From NCBI GenBank assembly GCA_033765235.1, contig JANRIG010000026.1, positions 1 through 10,630 of the forward strand: 10,630 nucleotides of DNA, in the 5' to 3' direction. The number at the start of each line of letters is the position of its first letter. The first letter of the stretch is position 1. Below the pieces are notes generated by a model, which saw nothing but the letters and a program-made list of their open reading frames with translations, did no database searches and had not been told where the DNA came from. The position numbers and the translations under genes were made by a program. This stretch comes from JANRIG01 sp033765235. GTDB taxonomy: Bacteria > Bacteroidota > Bacteroidia > Cytophagales > UBA9547. Below, in pieces: positions 1-7,598 of this stretch.

Positions 1-244
1 TATATATATTATAGTTTTCATAACTTACTTTTTTTATTGTTAATTTATATGCAATTATACGCCCGTTTTGGAGGCTCATTTATCCGTTGAAATGCTGAAT
101 TTTGCAACTAAAATTACGGACGGAAGACTACGTAAAAATACTTAAAACTATATGTATATTGCTTACATTCAATAATTTATGGCAATATGTATGATATCAA
201 TATATGATATACAACCATAAATAATATTGTATCAAATATAAAAA
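1..244. other. AT-rich intergenic leader without a clear gene
   Basis: This stretch lies downstream of the acyl-CoA synthetase gene and reaches the window edge. Positions 60-137 are noticeably richer in G and C than the flanks. On the plus strand one frame there stays open for about 30 codons, containing VLEAHLSVEML and ending at a TAA near position 150. On the minus strand a frame containing VILVAKFSIS is also open. Neither has a start codon or a family I recognise, so this may be the decayed end of a gene or chance. TCCGT (83-87) and ACGGA (116-120) form a small inverted repeat in the same island. Confidence 0.4.
175..222. repeat. Imperfect palindrome downstream of acyl-CoA synthetase
   Basis: ATTTATGG at 175-182 is matched by its reverse complement CCATAAAT at 215-222. 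Inside, GTATGATATC (189-198) pairs with GATATAC (206-212) through a one-base bulge. The whole can fold as a two-tier hairpin about 23-70 bases past the stop codon of the minus-strand synthetase gene. The position suits a transcript-end structure for that gene, but no T-run follows on the minus strand, so an intrinsic terminator is only a possibility. Confidence 0.4.
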
Positions 245-2014
245 TCATGATTCACCAAAGTACATTTGCTCAATCTCTTTGGCATATTTGGCATTGATGA
301 CTTTACGCTTGAGCTTGAGGGTGGGTGTGAGCTCGCCTGAGTCTATGGTGAACTCTTGTGGCAGTAAGGTTATTTTTTTTATTTTTTCATATTGGGCAAA
401 TGATTCATTGATATCATCTACTTCCTTTTGTATGCGTTGTGTCACTTCTGCTTCTTTCACTAGTGATGCATTGTCTGTCACATTTATACCTTTTATTTTG
501 CACCAATCTTTTACATAGGCAAATGCGGGCACTATTAGGGCAGCCGGAAATTTGCGTCCATCGCCCACTATCATTATTTGTTCGATAAAGCGGCTTTCTT
601 TAAATTTATTTTCCATAAGTCCGGGTGCTATGTATTTGCCTCCCGAGGTTTTGAATAGTTCTTTTTTGCGATCAGTGATTTTGAGAAATTTTCCTTCTAC
701 AAATTCGCCTATATCACCTGTATGAAACCAGCCTTCGCTGTCAATGGCTTCTGCTGTGAGGTCAGGGCGTTTATAATATCCTTTCATTATATGAGGTCCG
801 CGGCTTAGTATCTCACCGTCAGGTGCTATTTTTACTTCTACACCATCTAAGAGTGGTCCTACAGTGCCTATGCGTCTGTTAATCTCTTCATATCTATTCA
901 CCGCTATCACCGGTGATGTTTCTGTAAGGCCGTAGCCTTCCATGACTATAATTTGTGCTGCAGAAAATACTTTGGCCAAGCGAGGTTGCAATGCTGCACC
1001 ACCCGATACTATTACTTTTACATTACCTCCCAATGCTTCGCGCCACTTGCTGAATATGAGCTTATTGGCAAGTTTTAGTTGGATGTTGTAGAATATCCCC
1101 ATGTTGCGGTCCAGCTCATATTTCATACCAAGGTCAAGTGCCCAGAAAAATAGAACTTTTTTGACACCTGTAAGTTCGCTGCCTTTGGCTACTATCTTGT
1201 CATATACTTTCTCTAGCAATCGCGGCACAGTAACAAACATGTGTGGATGCACTTCTTTGAGGTTGTCTGATATGGTGTCCATACTTTCTGCATAATACAC
1301 TGATAAACCTACCGCAAGGTACAGGTAGTTGAGCATTCGTTCATACACATGGCAAAGCGGCAAAAAGCTAAATGCTCTGCATGTATGGTTCACAGGCATG
1401 AGTGGCATGGCTGCAGATACATTGCTTACCAGATTGCTGTGCGTGAGCATCACCCCTTTGGGTAAGCCTGTGGTACCTGAGGTATATATGATTGTGAGTA
1501 TGTCTTCGGGCTTTACGGCATCGCTGTAGGGTTTTATCTCGCCAAATCTTGATTGTGGTACATTTTCGATGAGGTCTTTCCACCATGGCACACCTTCAAT
1601 GCGGTCAAATGAAAATATTTTGATGTTTGCACTCAGTCCTTGAGTGGCTGTAATAGCTTTTTGGTATAGTTCTAAGTTTGCTACAAATATGAGCTTTGCT
1701 TCAGAGTCGTTAAATATGAATTTATAATCTTCGCTGGTGACTGTAGGATATACCGGTACAGATATAGCACCTATTTGCTGCAAACCCATATCTACAAAGT
1801 TCCACTCAGGTCGGTTTTGTGATATGATGGCAATTTTATCGTCTTTGCGTATGCCTAAGTCAAGTAGTGCTATGGAGAGCTTGTCGGCTATGAGCTTGTA
1901 TTGCTCAGAAGAGTGCTTTATCCATTCGCCATTAACTTTAGATGCAAGCGCATCGGGTTTGGGATAATTATTTATCTGATAGCTGAGTATGTCAAAAACT
2001 CTATGAAAATTCAT
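245..2014 (-). CDS. fadD: Long-chain fatty acid--CoA ligase (AMP-forming)
   Basis: This enzyme activates long-chain fatty acids to acyl-CoA through an acyl-AMP intermediate, feeding beta-oxidation or lipid synthesis; it acts in the cytoplasm or at the inner membrane face. The 589-residue product is the usual length for the bacterial long-chain acyl-CoA synthetase group of the ANL superfamily. Motifs appear in the expected order: P-loop YTSGTTGLPKG (177-187), YGLTETSP (361-368), GWFHTGDIG (428-436), the hinge DRKKELFKTSGGK (448-460), and the C-terminal TPTLKLKRK (563-571), where K567 is the likely adenylation lysine. The start MNFHRVFD gives a normal N-terminus. It stands alone, with no beta-oxidation genes in the window. 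Substrate chain length is inferred from family resemblance. The symbol denotes the family; Bacteroidota carry several paralogues. Confidence 0.93.
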   Translation of the reverse strand: MNFHRVFDILSYQINNYPKPDALASKVNGEWIKHSSEQYKLIADKLSIALLDLGIRKDDKIAIISQNRPEWNFVDMGLQQIGAISVPVYPTVTSEDYKFIFNDSEAKLIFVANLELYQKAITATQGLSANIKIFSFDRIEGVPWWKDLIENVPQSRFGEIKPYSDAVKPEDILTIIYTSGTTGLPKGVMLTHSNLVSNVSAAMPLMPVNHTCRAFSFLPLCHVYERMLNYLYLAVGLSVYYAESMDTISDNLKEVHPHMFVTVPRLLEKVYDKIVAKGSELTGVKKVLFFWALDLGMKYELDRNMGIFYNIQLKLANKLIFSKWREALGGNVKVIVSGGAALQPRLAKVFSAAQIIVMEGYGLTETSPVIAVNRYEEINRRIGTVGPLLDGVEVKIAPDGEILSRGPHIMKGYYKRPDLTAEAIDSEGWFHTGDIGEFVEGKFLKITDRKKELFKTSGGKYIAPGLMENKFKESRFIEQIMIVGDGRKFPAALIVPAFAYVKDWCKIKGINVTDNASLVKEAEVTQRIQKEVDDINESFAQYEKIKKITLLPQEFTIDSGELTPTLKLKRKVINAKYAKEIEQMYFGES

Positions 2015-2139
2015 GTGATTAAAAATTTAATTATTTATAGTTTATATACTAATATTATAATAATAGGTTGTAAAAATAATGGAAATGTAGTTTTGTAAAA
2101 TTATTAGAAAAATTTTATTCATAATCATTTTATATTATT

Positions 2140-2235
2140 ATAATCAAATACCTGAACCTTGAAGTGTGCTTACAGGAAATATTAGGAAAATCGCGCATTA
2201 GTATTGAACCTGAAAAAATGCACAATAGACTTTGA
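2140..2235 (+). other. Short open fragment, possible coding remnant
   Basis: One plus-strand frame is open for about 32 codons here and contains YLNLEVCLQEILGK, then stops at TGA (2233-2235). It has no ATG before residue 25 and follows a stop at 2122. The composition resembles protein rather than translated AT-rich spacer, but a run this short occurs by chance. It converges on the broken protease gene and lies 10 bp from that gene's stop. I do not recognise a family. Confidence 0.15.
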
Positions 2236-2244
2236 CTACGAACT

Positions 2245-2630
2245 CTAAAATGCTACTGATGCAGGAATATTTGGATGAAGTGGATTTGCTATTACTTTTT
2301 GATAAGCTGGATGTATTAATATATCCATATCTTCCATGGGTATAGCCCTAAGCAGAGATTGGGTGCCTATTACCATTGCGCCTGTAAAGCTTACTATGCT
2401 ATGCCATTCCAATCTACTTTTACAGGACCTGCATACGGTATCATATAAATAGAACCATCTGCTAATGTCAAAGGTCGTTTTTCGGCCTCTTCTAATTTGA
2501 GTTGAATGGCTTGGGTTTCGCTGATACACAAATGTAATGCACCTGTATGTGCCAATGCTTCTACTTCTAAAGGTAATATCTCTGCAAAACGAGTATTTGA
2601 AAGTTTAATTATTGTTTTTACAACCCCCAT
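2245..2630 (-). pseudogene. Frameshifted clan AA (retropepsin-like) aspartic protease
   Basis: The 5' part (2630 down to 2394) encodes MGVVKTIIKLSN and continues through LTLADGSIYMIPYAGPV, then stops at TAG. The remaining reading continues in another frame from about 2410 to the stop at 2245-2247, with SFTGAMVIGTQSLL, AIPMEDMD and a closing HPNIPASVAF. Joined across a net one-base loss near 2390-2415, the two parts give about 128 residues, matching a common small bacterial clan AA aspartic protease family with ALVDTGA near residue 28, ADG in the flap region, and LLGAIPMEDMD. The catalytic DTG is here HTG: codon 28 (2547-2549) reads CAT where GAT is expected, a single-base change. Both lesions argue for a dead gene. 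No functional partner is next to it. The family call is from remembered consensus; loss of function is inferred. Confidence 0.75.
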
Positions 2631-2687
2631 TAGAATATATTTATATCACTCAACGGTACATAATAAATAAATGTCTACAAAGCATAT

Positions 2688-2723
2688 AAAAAAATCTACA
2701 GATATTAATTTAGAGGTCTGCAC
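2688..2723 (-). terminator. Weak candidate terminator after the repeat protein gene
   Basis: Directly after the stop of the minus-strand secreted protein, the transcript can pair GCAGA with TCTGT (about 5 bp, one G-T pair) and then runs through AGAT into seven T residues (2688-2694, seen as A on the plus strand). The stem is short and the loop long, so only the position and the T-run support it. Confidence 0.3.
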
Positions 2724-2725
2724 CC

Positions 2726-3202
2726 TTATTTCTGCTTACCTTTTTGTTTTTTATTGCCTATTTTCAATAGCCCTTCGCGCAAGTACATAATACTATAATA
2801 TGCACTGCTGCCATATTGCTTATATTTTTTGTGTACAAGCACTATGATTTCACCATTGGTGTCTTTTTCTTTTACTTCACACAGTTCGCTGCCCTTAGTA
2901 GGGTAGTATGTTTTCCAATTGAATACTTTGTTTTGAAATGTAGCGGTAAGGTCGCCCTCTACATTAGTATTGCATATTCTGAAGTTATTTTTTTTTACAA
3001 TTGCATATCCGTGGTTGTCAATATGTGCTACCATGAAGTTTTTGTCGTCGAGTACAGTACCATCTTTGAGCAGTGCACCTATATATTTCTTATTTACATC
3101 ATATATATCGCCATGCTCATCTATAAGGGCATATTTTTGTGCAAAAATATTTGTGCTGCACAAGCACACAATAAGCAATATGGATATCAGTATTTTATCC
3201 AT
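2726..3202 (-). CDS. Small secreted protein with beta-flower-like repeats
   Basis: The 158-residue product starts with a Sec signal peptide (residues 1-21, hydrophobic ILISILLIVCLC, likely cut after IFA), so it should be periplasmic or surface exposed. No proper lipobox is present. The mature part has four units of about 17 residues, each opening with an acidic residue or His plus Gly: HGDIYD (30), DGTVLD (47), HGYAIV (64), EGDLTA (82). This spacing resembles the Bacteroidota 5-fold beta-flower family, whose members also end in a CEVK...VLVHKKYK-like segment, seen here at 108-128. The tail is basic (KKQKGKQK). The gene begins 2 bp after cysE ends on the same strand, so the two are probably co-transcribed; no functional link to cysteine synthesis is evident. 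The function is unknown, and the family match rests on pattern memory. Confidence 0.7.
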   Translation of the reverse strand: MDKILISILLIVCLCSTNIFAQKYALIDEHGDIYDVNKKYIGALLKDGTVLDDKNFMVAHIDNHGYAIVKKNNFRICNTNVEGDLTATFQNKVFNWKTYYPTKGSELCEVKEKDTNGEIIVLVHKKYKQYGSSAYYSIMYLREGLLKIGNKKQKGKQK

Positions 3203-3204
3203 TT

Positions 3205-4002
3205 TTATTTCAATATTATCTCTTCACTATGATACACTTTGGAGTGTGCCGGCACAGAGTTTACCAGCCATACATTGCCTCCAATCACACTATGATGTCC
3301 TATCACGGTATCACCTCCCAATATGGTAGCACCCGAGTATATCACTACATGGTCTTGTATAGTAGGATGGCGCTTGGTTTGTGCCATATTTTTGTCCACA
3401 CTTAGTGCGCCGAGTGTCACACCTTGGTATATTTTTACATGATTACCAATTACAGATGTGCCACCTACTACTATGCCTGTACCATGGTCTATACATATAT
3501 GGCTGCCAATGGTGGCACCCGGGTGTATGTCAATCCCTGTTTTTTCATGGGCTATTTCAGTTAGCAATCGCGGGATATAGTCTACTTTTTGGGCATGAAA
3601 AAAATTGGCTATCCTATACACAGCTATGGCATAAAACCCGGGGTAGGTAGCTATCACCTCAGACATATCTTTGGCAGCAGGGTCGCCTTGCACCATGGCA
3701 TCTGCATCTTGTATGACTTGGTCATATATATTGGGTATTTGGGCAAAAAATAGTTGGTATATCTCTTTGCTTTTGTGGTGCTCATTTCTATAAAGTGTTT
3801 CAAGTATCACATACAGTGAGCGCTCTATATCATACAGGTGGTACTCAAAGTCTCTGAAACTGTGATAAAAACGGTCGCAATGCTGAGGGAAAAGAAATGA
3901 AAATATTTCGTTTAGGAAGTTTATCACATCTTTCTTCACAGGTATCCATTTGGACTCGACATGATTTTTATAAATTTTAGCAGCAAAGTCTTGGTTCATC
4001 AT
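3205..4002 (-). CDS. cysE: Serine O-acetyltransferase
   Basis: This enzyme transfers acetyl from acetyl-CoA to L-serine, giving O-acetylserine, the committed step of cysteine synthesis. The 265-residue product has a helical N-terminal domain (about 1-140) and a left-handed beta-helix of hexapeptide repeats (about 155-245: IHPGATIG, VVGGTSVIG, IYSGATILGG, HSVIGG). Catalytic residues align with the E. coli enzyme: D158 in GIDIHP, H173 in IDHGTG, H212 in KRHP. The N-terminus is of the longer type often seen in Bacteroidota (EpsC-like). Tandem ATG codons open the gene; the first is taken. It diverges from cysM, which uses its product, across 64 bp, and the repeat-protein gene follows after 2 bp. 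The C-terminus stops soon after the beta-helix, where longer homologues carry a tail that docks with cysteine synthase; the short end HSEEIILK does end in a hydrophobic stretch. Confidence 0.93.
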   Translation of the reverse strand: MMNQDFAAKIYKNHVESKWIPVKKDVINFLNEIFSFLFPQHCDRFYHSFRDFEYHLYDIERSLYVILETLYRNEHHKSKEIYQLFFAQIPNIYDQVIQDADAMVQGDPAAKDMSEVIATYPGFYAIAVYRIANFFHAQKVDYIPRLLTEIAHEKTGIDIHPGATIGSHICIDHGTGIVVGGTSVIGNHVKIYQGVTLGALSVDKNMAQTKRHPTIQDHVVIYSGATILGGDTVIGHHSVIGGNVWLVNSVPAHSKVYHSEEIILK

Positions 4003-4003
4003 C

Positions 4004-4011
4004 TATATTTG
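4004..4011 (+). promoter_or_regulatory. Candidate -7 element for cysM
   Basis: TATATTTG matches the Bacteroidota -7 consensus TAnnTTTG and would place the transcript start near 4017, about 49 bases before the cysM ATG. No TTG is found at the expected upstream spacing, so support is limited to this motif and its location. Confidence 0.3.
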
Positions 4012-4047
4012 AGGTGCTAATCTATAACCTATTATTTAATATTTATT

Positions 4048-4055
4048 CAAAATTA
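4048..4055 (-). promoter_or_regulatory. Candidate -7 element for cysE
   Basis: On the minus strand TAATTTTG matches TAnnTTTG and would start transcription near 4042, about 40 bases before the cysE ATG. No matching -33 TTG is visible. If both this and the cysM motif are used, each promoter lies inside the other's leader. Confidence 0.28.
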
Positions 4056-4066
4056 ATAATAATTGC

Positions 4067-4948
4067 ATGGCTACTATACTTGATTTTGTAGGCAACACCC
4101 CTTTGGTCGAATTAAAAAAACTAAATACAAACCCTCATGTGAAGGTATTTGCCAAGTTGGAAGGTCACAATCCCGGAGGCAGTGTGAAAGACCGAGCTGC
4201 ATACAATATGATAAAGTGTGCCATACAAAGAGGAGATTTAAAGCCGGGTATGCAACTTATAGAAGCTACCAGTGGAAATACAGGGATAGCCCTTGCACTT
4301 ATGGCCCGCTTATTTGACTTTGAAATAGAACTGGTGATGCCATCCAACGCCACTCGAGAGCGAGTGCTCACCATGCAAGCCTTTGGTGCCTATGTCACCC
4401 TTACACCCAACGACCGAGGCATAGAGGGCAGCATAGATTATGTAAATGAAAAAATAAAACAAGGCGGATATTTTGTGCTCAACCAGTTTGCAAATCCTGA
4501 CAATTATGAAGCCCATGTAAAGACTACAGGACCCGAGATATGGCGCGATACTCAAGGTACAATCACCCACTTTGTGTCTGCCATGGGTACTACTGGCACT
4601 ATCATGGGCACATCAATATATCTGAAAAAACAAAACGAAAACATACAAATAATTGGCTGTCAGCCTACTGAGGGGTCAAGCATACCCGGCATCCGCAGGT
4701 GGCCGGTAGAATATTTACCTAAAATATACAACCCTCAAAGGGTAGACAGCATAATAGATGTGTCAGAGACTGAGGCAAGGGATATGGCCAAAAAATTAGC
4801 CCGAATCGAAGGTATATTCGGCGGAATGAGCAGTGGTGGCGCTGCGCATGCAGCATTGCAACTTGCACAAAAATTATATACAGGTACCATTGTCTTCATT
4901 GTATGCGACCGTGGCGACAGATATTTGTCGAGTAATTTATTTGAATAA
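4067..4948 (+). CDS. cysM: Cysteine synthase B (O-acetylserine sulfhydrylase)
   Basis: This PLP-dependent beta-replacement enzyme converts O-acetylserine and sulfide (or thiosulfate, in CysM types) to cysteine (or S-sulfocysteine) in the cytoplasm. The 293-residue product opens with TILDFVGNTPLVEL. K41 in NPGGSVKDRAA is the PLP Schiff-base lysine, TSGNTG (68-73) forms the substrate-binding loop, GTTGT (174-178) cradles the PLP phosphate, and SSGGA (255-259) follows. QPTEGSSIPGIRRWP (199-213) and the C-terminal CDRGDRYLSS are hallmarks of CysM rather than CysK. The length equals that of enterobacterial CysM apart from a few C-terminal residues. It lies head to head with cysE, giving a compact serine-to-cysteine module. 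Use of thiosulfate is inferred from subfamily membership only. Confidence 0.93.
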   Translation: MATILDFVGNTPLVELKKLNTNPHVKVFAKLEGHNPGGSVKDRAAYNMIKCAIQRGDLKPGMQLIEATSGNTGIALALMARLFDFEIELVMPSNATRERVLTMQAFGAYVTLTPNDRGIEGSIDYVNEKIKQGGYFVLNQFANPDNYEAHVKTTGPEIWRDTQGTITHFVSAMGTTGTIMGTSIYLKKQNENIQIIGCQPTEGSSIPGIRRWPVEYLPKIYNPQRVDSIIDVSETEARDMAKKLARIEGIFGGMSSGGAAHAALQLAQKLYTGTIVFIVCDRGDRYLSSNLFE

Positions 4949-4989
4949 ACGCAACAATTGTCATAATTAATACGTAGTTTAGCGATATT

Positions 4990-5187
4990 ATGAAGTGGAT
5001 TAAAGATAACTTATTCAATATACTCAATCTTGCCATATTATTATATGTCATTATAGAGCTCAATTCTATCAGGCGCATAGCAGAGGAAACCAACACAGAA
5101 GCCATGTTAAACAATGTCAAGCTCGATTATGTAGAATCTGACATCAATACCTCGCTCATACATGACTCAAATAGTAAGAAAAAGTAA
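4990..5187 (+). CDS. Small single-pass membrane protein, function unknown
   Basis: This 65-residue product has a short basic N-terminus (MKWIKDN), one hydrophobic segment (about residues 9-24, ILNLAILLYVIIEL), an RR pair just after it, and a charged, polar tail ending in SKKK. That suits a small inner-membrane protein anchored by its N-terminus. It sits 41 bp after cysM and 96 bp before aconitase, on the same strand as both, so it may ride on the cysM transcript. The gene is bounded by stops and shows no frameshift, but its small size means that coding status rests on composition and position. I recognise no family. Confidence 0.55.
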   Translation: MKWIKDNLFNILNLAILLYVIIELNSIRRIAEETNTEAMLNNVKLDYVESDINTSLIHDSNSKKK

Positions 5188-5244
5188 TTTAGACACAATC
5201 TAATATTATTTTATCCTCATTTTTATTTATTTGCACACTCATTC

Positions 5245-5276
5245 AATTTTAAATTTTATATTTTAAATTTTAAATT
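5245..5276 (+). repeat. A/T-only tandem repeat before aconitase
   Basis: The 13-base unit ATTTTAAATTTTA occurs at 5246-5258 and again, perfectly, at 5260-5272 (14-base period), ending 11 bp before the aconitase ATG. It contains only A and T, so it lies where the leader and ribosome-binding region of aconitase must be. No Shine-Dalgarno sequence is present. A role in keeping the start region unstructured is inference. Confidence 0.5.
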
Positions 5277-5283
5277 ATTACCC

Positions 5284-7548
5284 ATGGCTTTCGATATAGA
5301 AATGATAAAAAAACTGTATGCAAACTTTGCCTCCAAAGTAGATGCAGCACGCAAAATCACCGGCAAACCTCTCACATACACCGAAAAAATATTATACGCA
5401 CACCTTTGGGAACCTACCCAAAAAGCATTTGAAAGAGGAACAGACTATGTAGACTTTGCTCCGGATCGTGTAGCCATGCAAGATGCCACCGCACAAATGG
5501 CACTCCTACAGTTTATGACTGCAGGTCGCTCCAAAGTAGCAGTGCCCTCTACTGTGCACTGCGATCACCTCATACAAGCCAAAGTAGGTGCCAAAGCCGA
5601 CCTTGATACAGCCATTAAATCCAATGCCGAAGTATATGACTTTTTGGCGTCAGTATCTAATAAATATGGAATTGGATTTTGGAAACCCGGTGCAGGTATC
5701 ATACACCAAGTAGTACTCGAAAACTATGCATTTCCGGGAGGCATGATGATAGGCACAGACTCACACACTCCCAATGCCGGTGGCCTAGGTATGATAGCTA
5801 TAGGTGTAGGCGGTGCAGATGCTATGGATGTGATGGCAGGTATGCCCTGGGAGCTAAAATTTCCTAAACTAATTGGGGTGCACCTTACAGGCAAAATGAG
5901 TGGCTGGACATCGGCTAAAGATGTGATACTCAAAGTAGCAGGCATACTCACCGTAGAAGGCGGCACAGGATATATAGTGGAATATTTTGGCGAAGGAGCG
6001 CGCTCACTATCAGCTACAGGCAAAGGCACCATTTGCAACATGGGTGCTGAAATAGGTGCCACCACCTCTACTTTTGCCTACGATGATGAAATAGCTGCAT
6101 ACCTCCGCAGCACCGACCGTGCCGATGTAGTGCAAGCAGCAGATACCATAAAAGACTACCTCAAAGCCGATGATGAGGTATATGCCAGCCCATCAAAATA
6201 TTATGACCAAGTTATTGAAATTAATTTAACCGAACTTGAGCCTCATATTAACGGACCATTCACACCGGATCTGGCATGGCCATTGAGCAAATTTGCCTCT
6301 GCAGTACGCGAAAAAGGCTGGCCTGCAAAACTTGAGGTAGGACTCATAGGCTCATGTACCAACTCCTCTTACGAAGACCTTACCCGAGCTGCCTCTCTAG
6401 CACAACAAGCCGAAGAAAAAAATCTGAAAGCCAAAGCAGAATATACTATTACCCCGGGGTCTGAACAAGTACGATTCACTGCAGAAAGAGACGGAGTTTT
6501 AAAAACATTCGAAAAAATAGGTGGCGTAGTGCTTGCCAACGCTTGTGGACCATGTATAGGTCAATGGGCAAGGCATGGTGCCGAAAAGGGTGAAAAAAAC
6601 TCTATCATCACTTCATTTAACCGCAATTTTAGCAAACGTGCAGATGGCAACCCCAATACACACGCTTTTGTGGCTTCGCCCGAAATTGTGACAGCTCTGG
6701 CCATAGCCGGCGACCTTACCTTTAACCCCGTCACAGACTACCTTACTAATGAAAAAGGTGAAAAAGTAAAACTTGATGAACCCAAAGGTTATAAATTACC
6801 TGCCAAAGGCTTTGCTGTAGAAGACGCAGGATACCAAGCACCTGCAACTGACGGCAGCAAAATAGAAGTAAAAGTATCGCCTACTTCTGACAGGCTGCAA
6901 CTGCTCGACTCTTTCAAACCTTGGGAAGGTACTGACCTTAAAGGACTTAGATTATTGATAAAAGCCAAAGGCAAATGCACAACAGACCATATATCAATGG
7001 CAGGACCATGGCTAAAATACAGAGGACATTTGGATAATATCTCTAATAATTTGCTCATAGGTGCCATAAACTTTGCCAATGACAAAGCCAATAGTGTAAA
7101 AAACCAAATTAACGGCACTTATGATGAAGTACCCAAAGTACAACGCGCTTACAAAGCTGCAGGCATAGGTACCATAGTGGTGGGGGATAATAACTACGGC
7201 GAAGGCTCATCACGTGAGCATGCTGCCATGGAGCCGCGTTTTTTAGGCGTGAGGGTGGTGCTTGTAAAGTCATTTGCACGCATACATGAAACAAACCTCA
7301 AAAAGCAAGGTATGCTTGCAGTCACTTTTGCAAACCCTGCAGATTATGACCTTATCCAAGAAGATGACATCATTGACATACAAGGGCTTACATCATTTAC
7401 AGCCGGCAAAAATCTGGAAGCTGTGCTCCACCACAAAGATGGCAGCAGCCATACCATAGTTCTCAAGCACAGCTATAACAGCCAGCAAATAGAATGGTTC
7501 AAAGCAGGAGGTGCTCTCAATATCATCAAGGCCAAATCGAGTGTTTGA
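5284..7548 (+). CDS. acn: Aconitate hydratase (mitochondrial type)
   Basis: Aconitase interconverts citrate and isocitrate through cis-aconitate in the TCA cycle, using a [4Fe-4S] cluster. The 754-residue product is complete. Cluster ligands are C358 (GSCTNSSYED) and C421 and C424 (NACGPCIGQW). Substrate and catalytic residues are visible: D94 and H95 (HCDHLIQA), D159 and H161 (GTDSHTPNAGG), R447 and R452 (FNRNFSKR), R580 (KYRGHLDN), and S642 and R644 (EGSSREHAA). From C358 onward, positions coincide with the mature mammalian mitochondrial enzyme, while the N-terminal part is about six residues shorter, so this is mAcnA-like rather than AcnA/IRP or AcnB. The swivel domain occupies roughly the last 200 residues. 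ATG at 5284 follows a TTATTACCC leader lacking a Shine-Dalgarno site. No other TCA gene is adjacent. Confidence 0.96.
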   Translation: MAFDIEMIKKLYANFASKVDAARKITGKPLTYTEKILYAHLWEPTQKAFERGTDYVDFAPDRVAMQDATAQMALLQFMTAGRSKVAVPSTVHCDHLIQAKVGAKADLDTAIKSNAEVYDFLASVSNKYGIGFWKPGAGIIHQVVLENYAFPGGMMIGTDSHTPNAGGLGMIAIGVGGADAMDVMAGMPWELKFPKLIGVHLTGKMSGWTSAKDVILKVAGILTVEGGTGYIVEYFGEGARSLSATGKGTICNMGAEIGATTSTFAYDDEIAAYLRSTDRADVVQAADTIKDYLKADDEVYASPSKYYDQVIEINLTELEPHINGPFTPDLAWPLSKFASAVREKGWPAKLEVGLIGSCTNSSYEDLTRAASLAQQAEEKNLKAKAEYTITPGSEQVRFTAERDGVLKTFEKIGGVVLANACGPCIGQWARHGAEKGEKNSIITSFNRNFSKRADGNPNTHAFVASPEIVTALAIAGDLTFNPVTDYLTNEKGEKVKLDEPKGYKLPAKGFAVEDAGYQAPATDGSKIEVKVSPTSDRLQLLDSFKPWEGTDLKGLRLLIKAKGKCTTDHISMAGPWLKYRGHLDNISNNLLIGAINFANDKANSVKNQINGTYDEVPKVQRAYKAAGIGTIVVGDNNYGEGSSREHAAMEPRFLGVRVVLVKSFARIHETNLKKQGMLAVTFANPADYDLIQEDDIIDIQGLTSFTAGKNLEAVLHHKDGSSHTIVLKHSYNSQQIEWFKAGGALNIIKAKSSV

Positions 7549-7558
7549 GTTAATAAGA

Positions 7559-7577
7559 TATTATTTATTAAATAATA
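7559..7577 (+). terminator. A/T-only hairpin after aconitase
   Basis: TATTATTTA (7559-7567) is followed after one base by its exact reverse complement TAAATAATA (7569-7577), 11 bases past the aconitase stop codon. It is a perfect palindrome but has no G-C pairs and no T-run, so terminator function is a guess from position. Confidence 0.3.
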
Positions 7578-7598
7578 CTAATTAAATATCAAATAATA

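Noticed and set aside
3150..3202. Lipoprotein signal in the repeat protein
   Set aside because: Cysteines at residues 13 and 15 lie in the hydrophobic core, and the preceding residues do not fit a lipobox (no Gly, Ala or Ser before the Cys).
2816..3232. 138-codon plus-strand frame opposite the repeat protein
   Set aside because: It is antisense to a gene with a clear signal peptide and repeats; its apparent hydrophobicity comes from reading the complementary strand of Lys/Asn-rich codons.
5724..6065. 113-codon minus-strand frame inside aconitase
   Set aside because: It is a shadow of the conserved aconitase region around GTDSHTPNAGG; the Pro/Ser-rich composition reflects antisense Gly/Ala codons.
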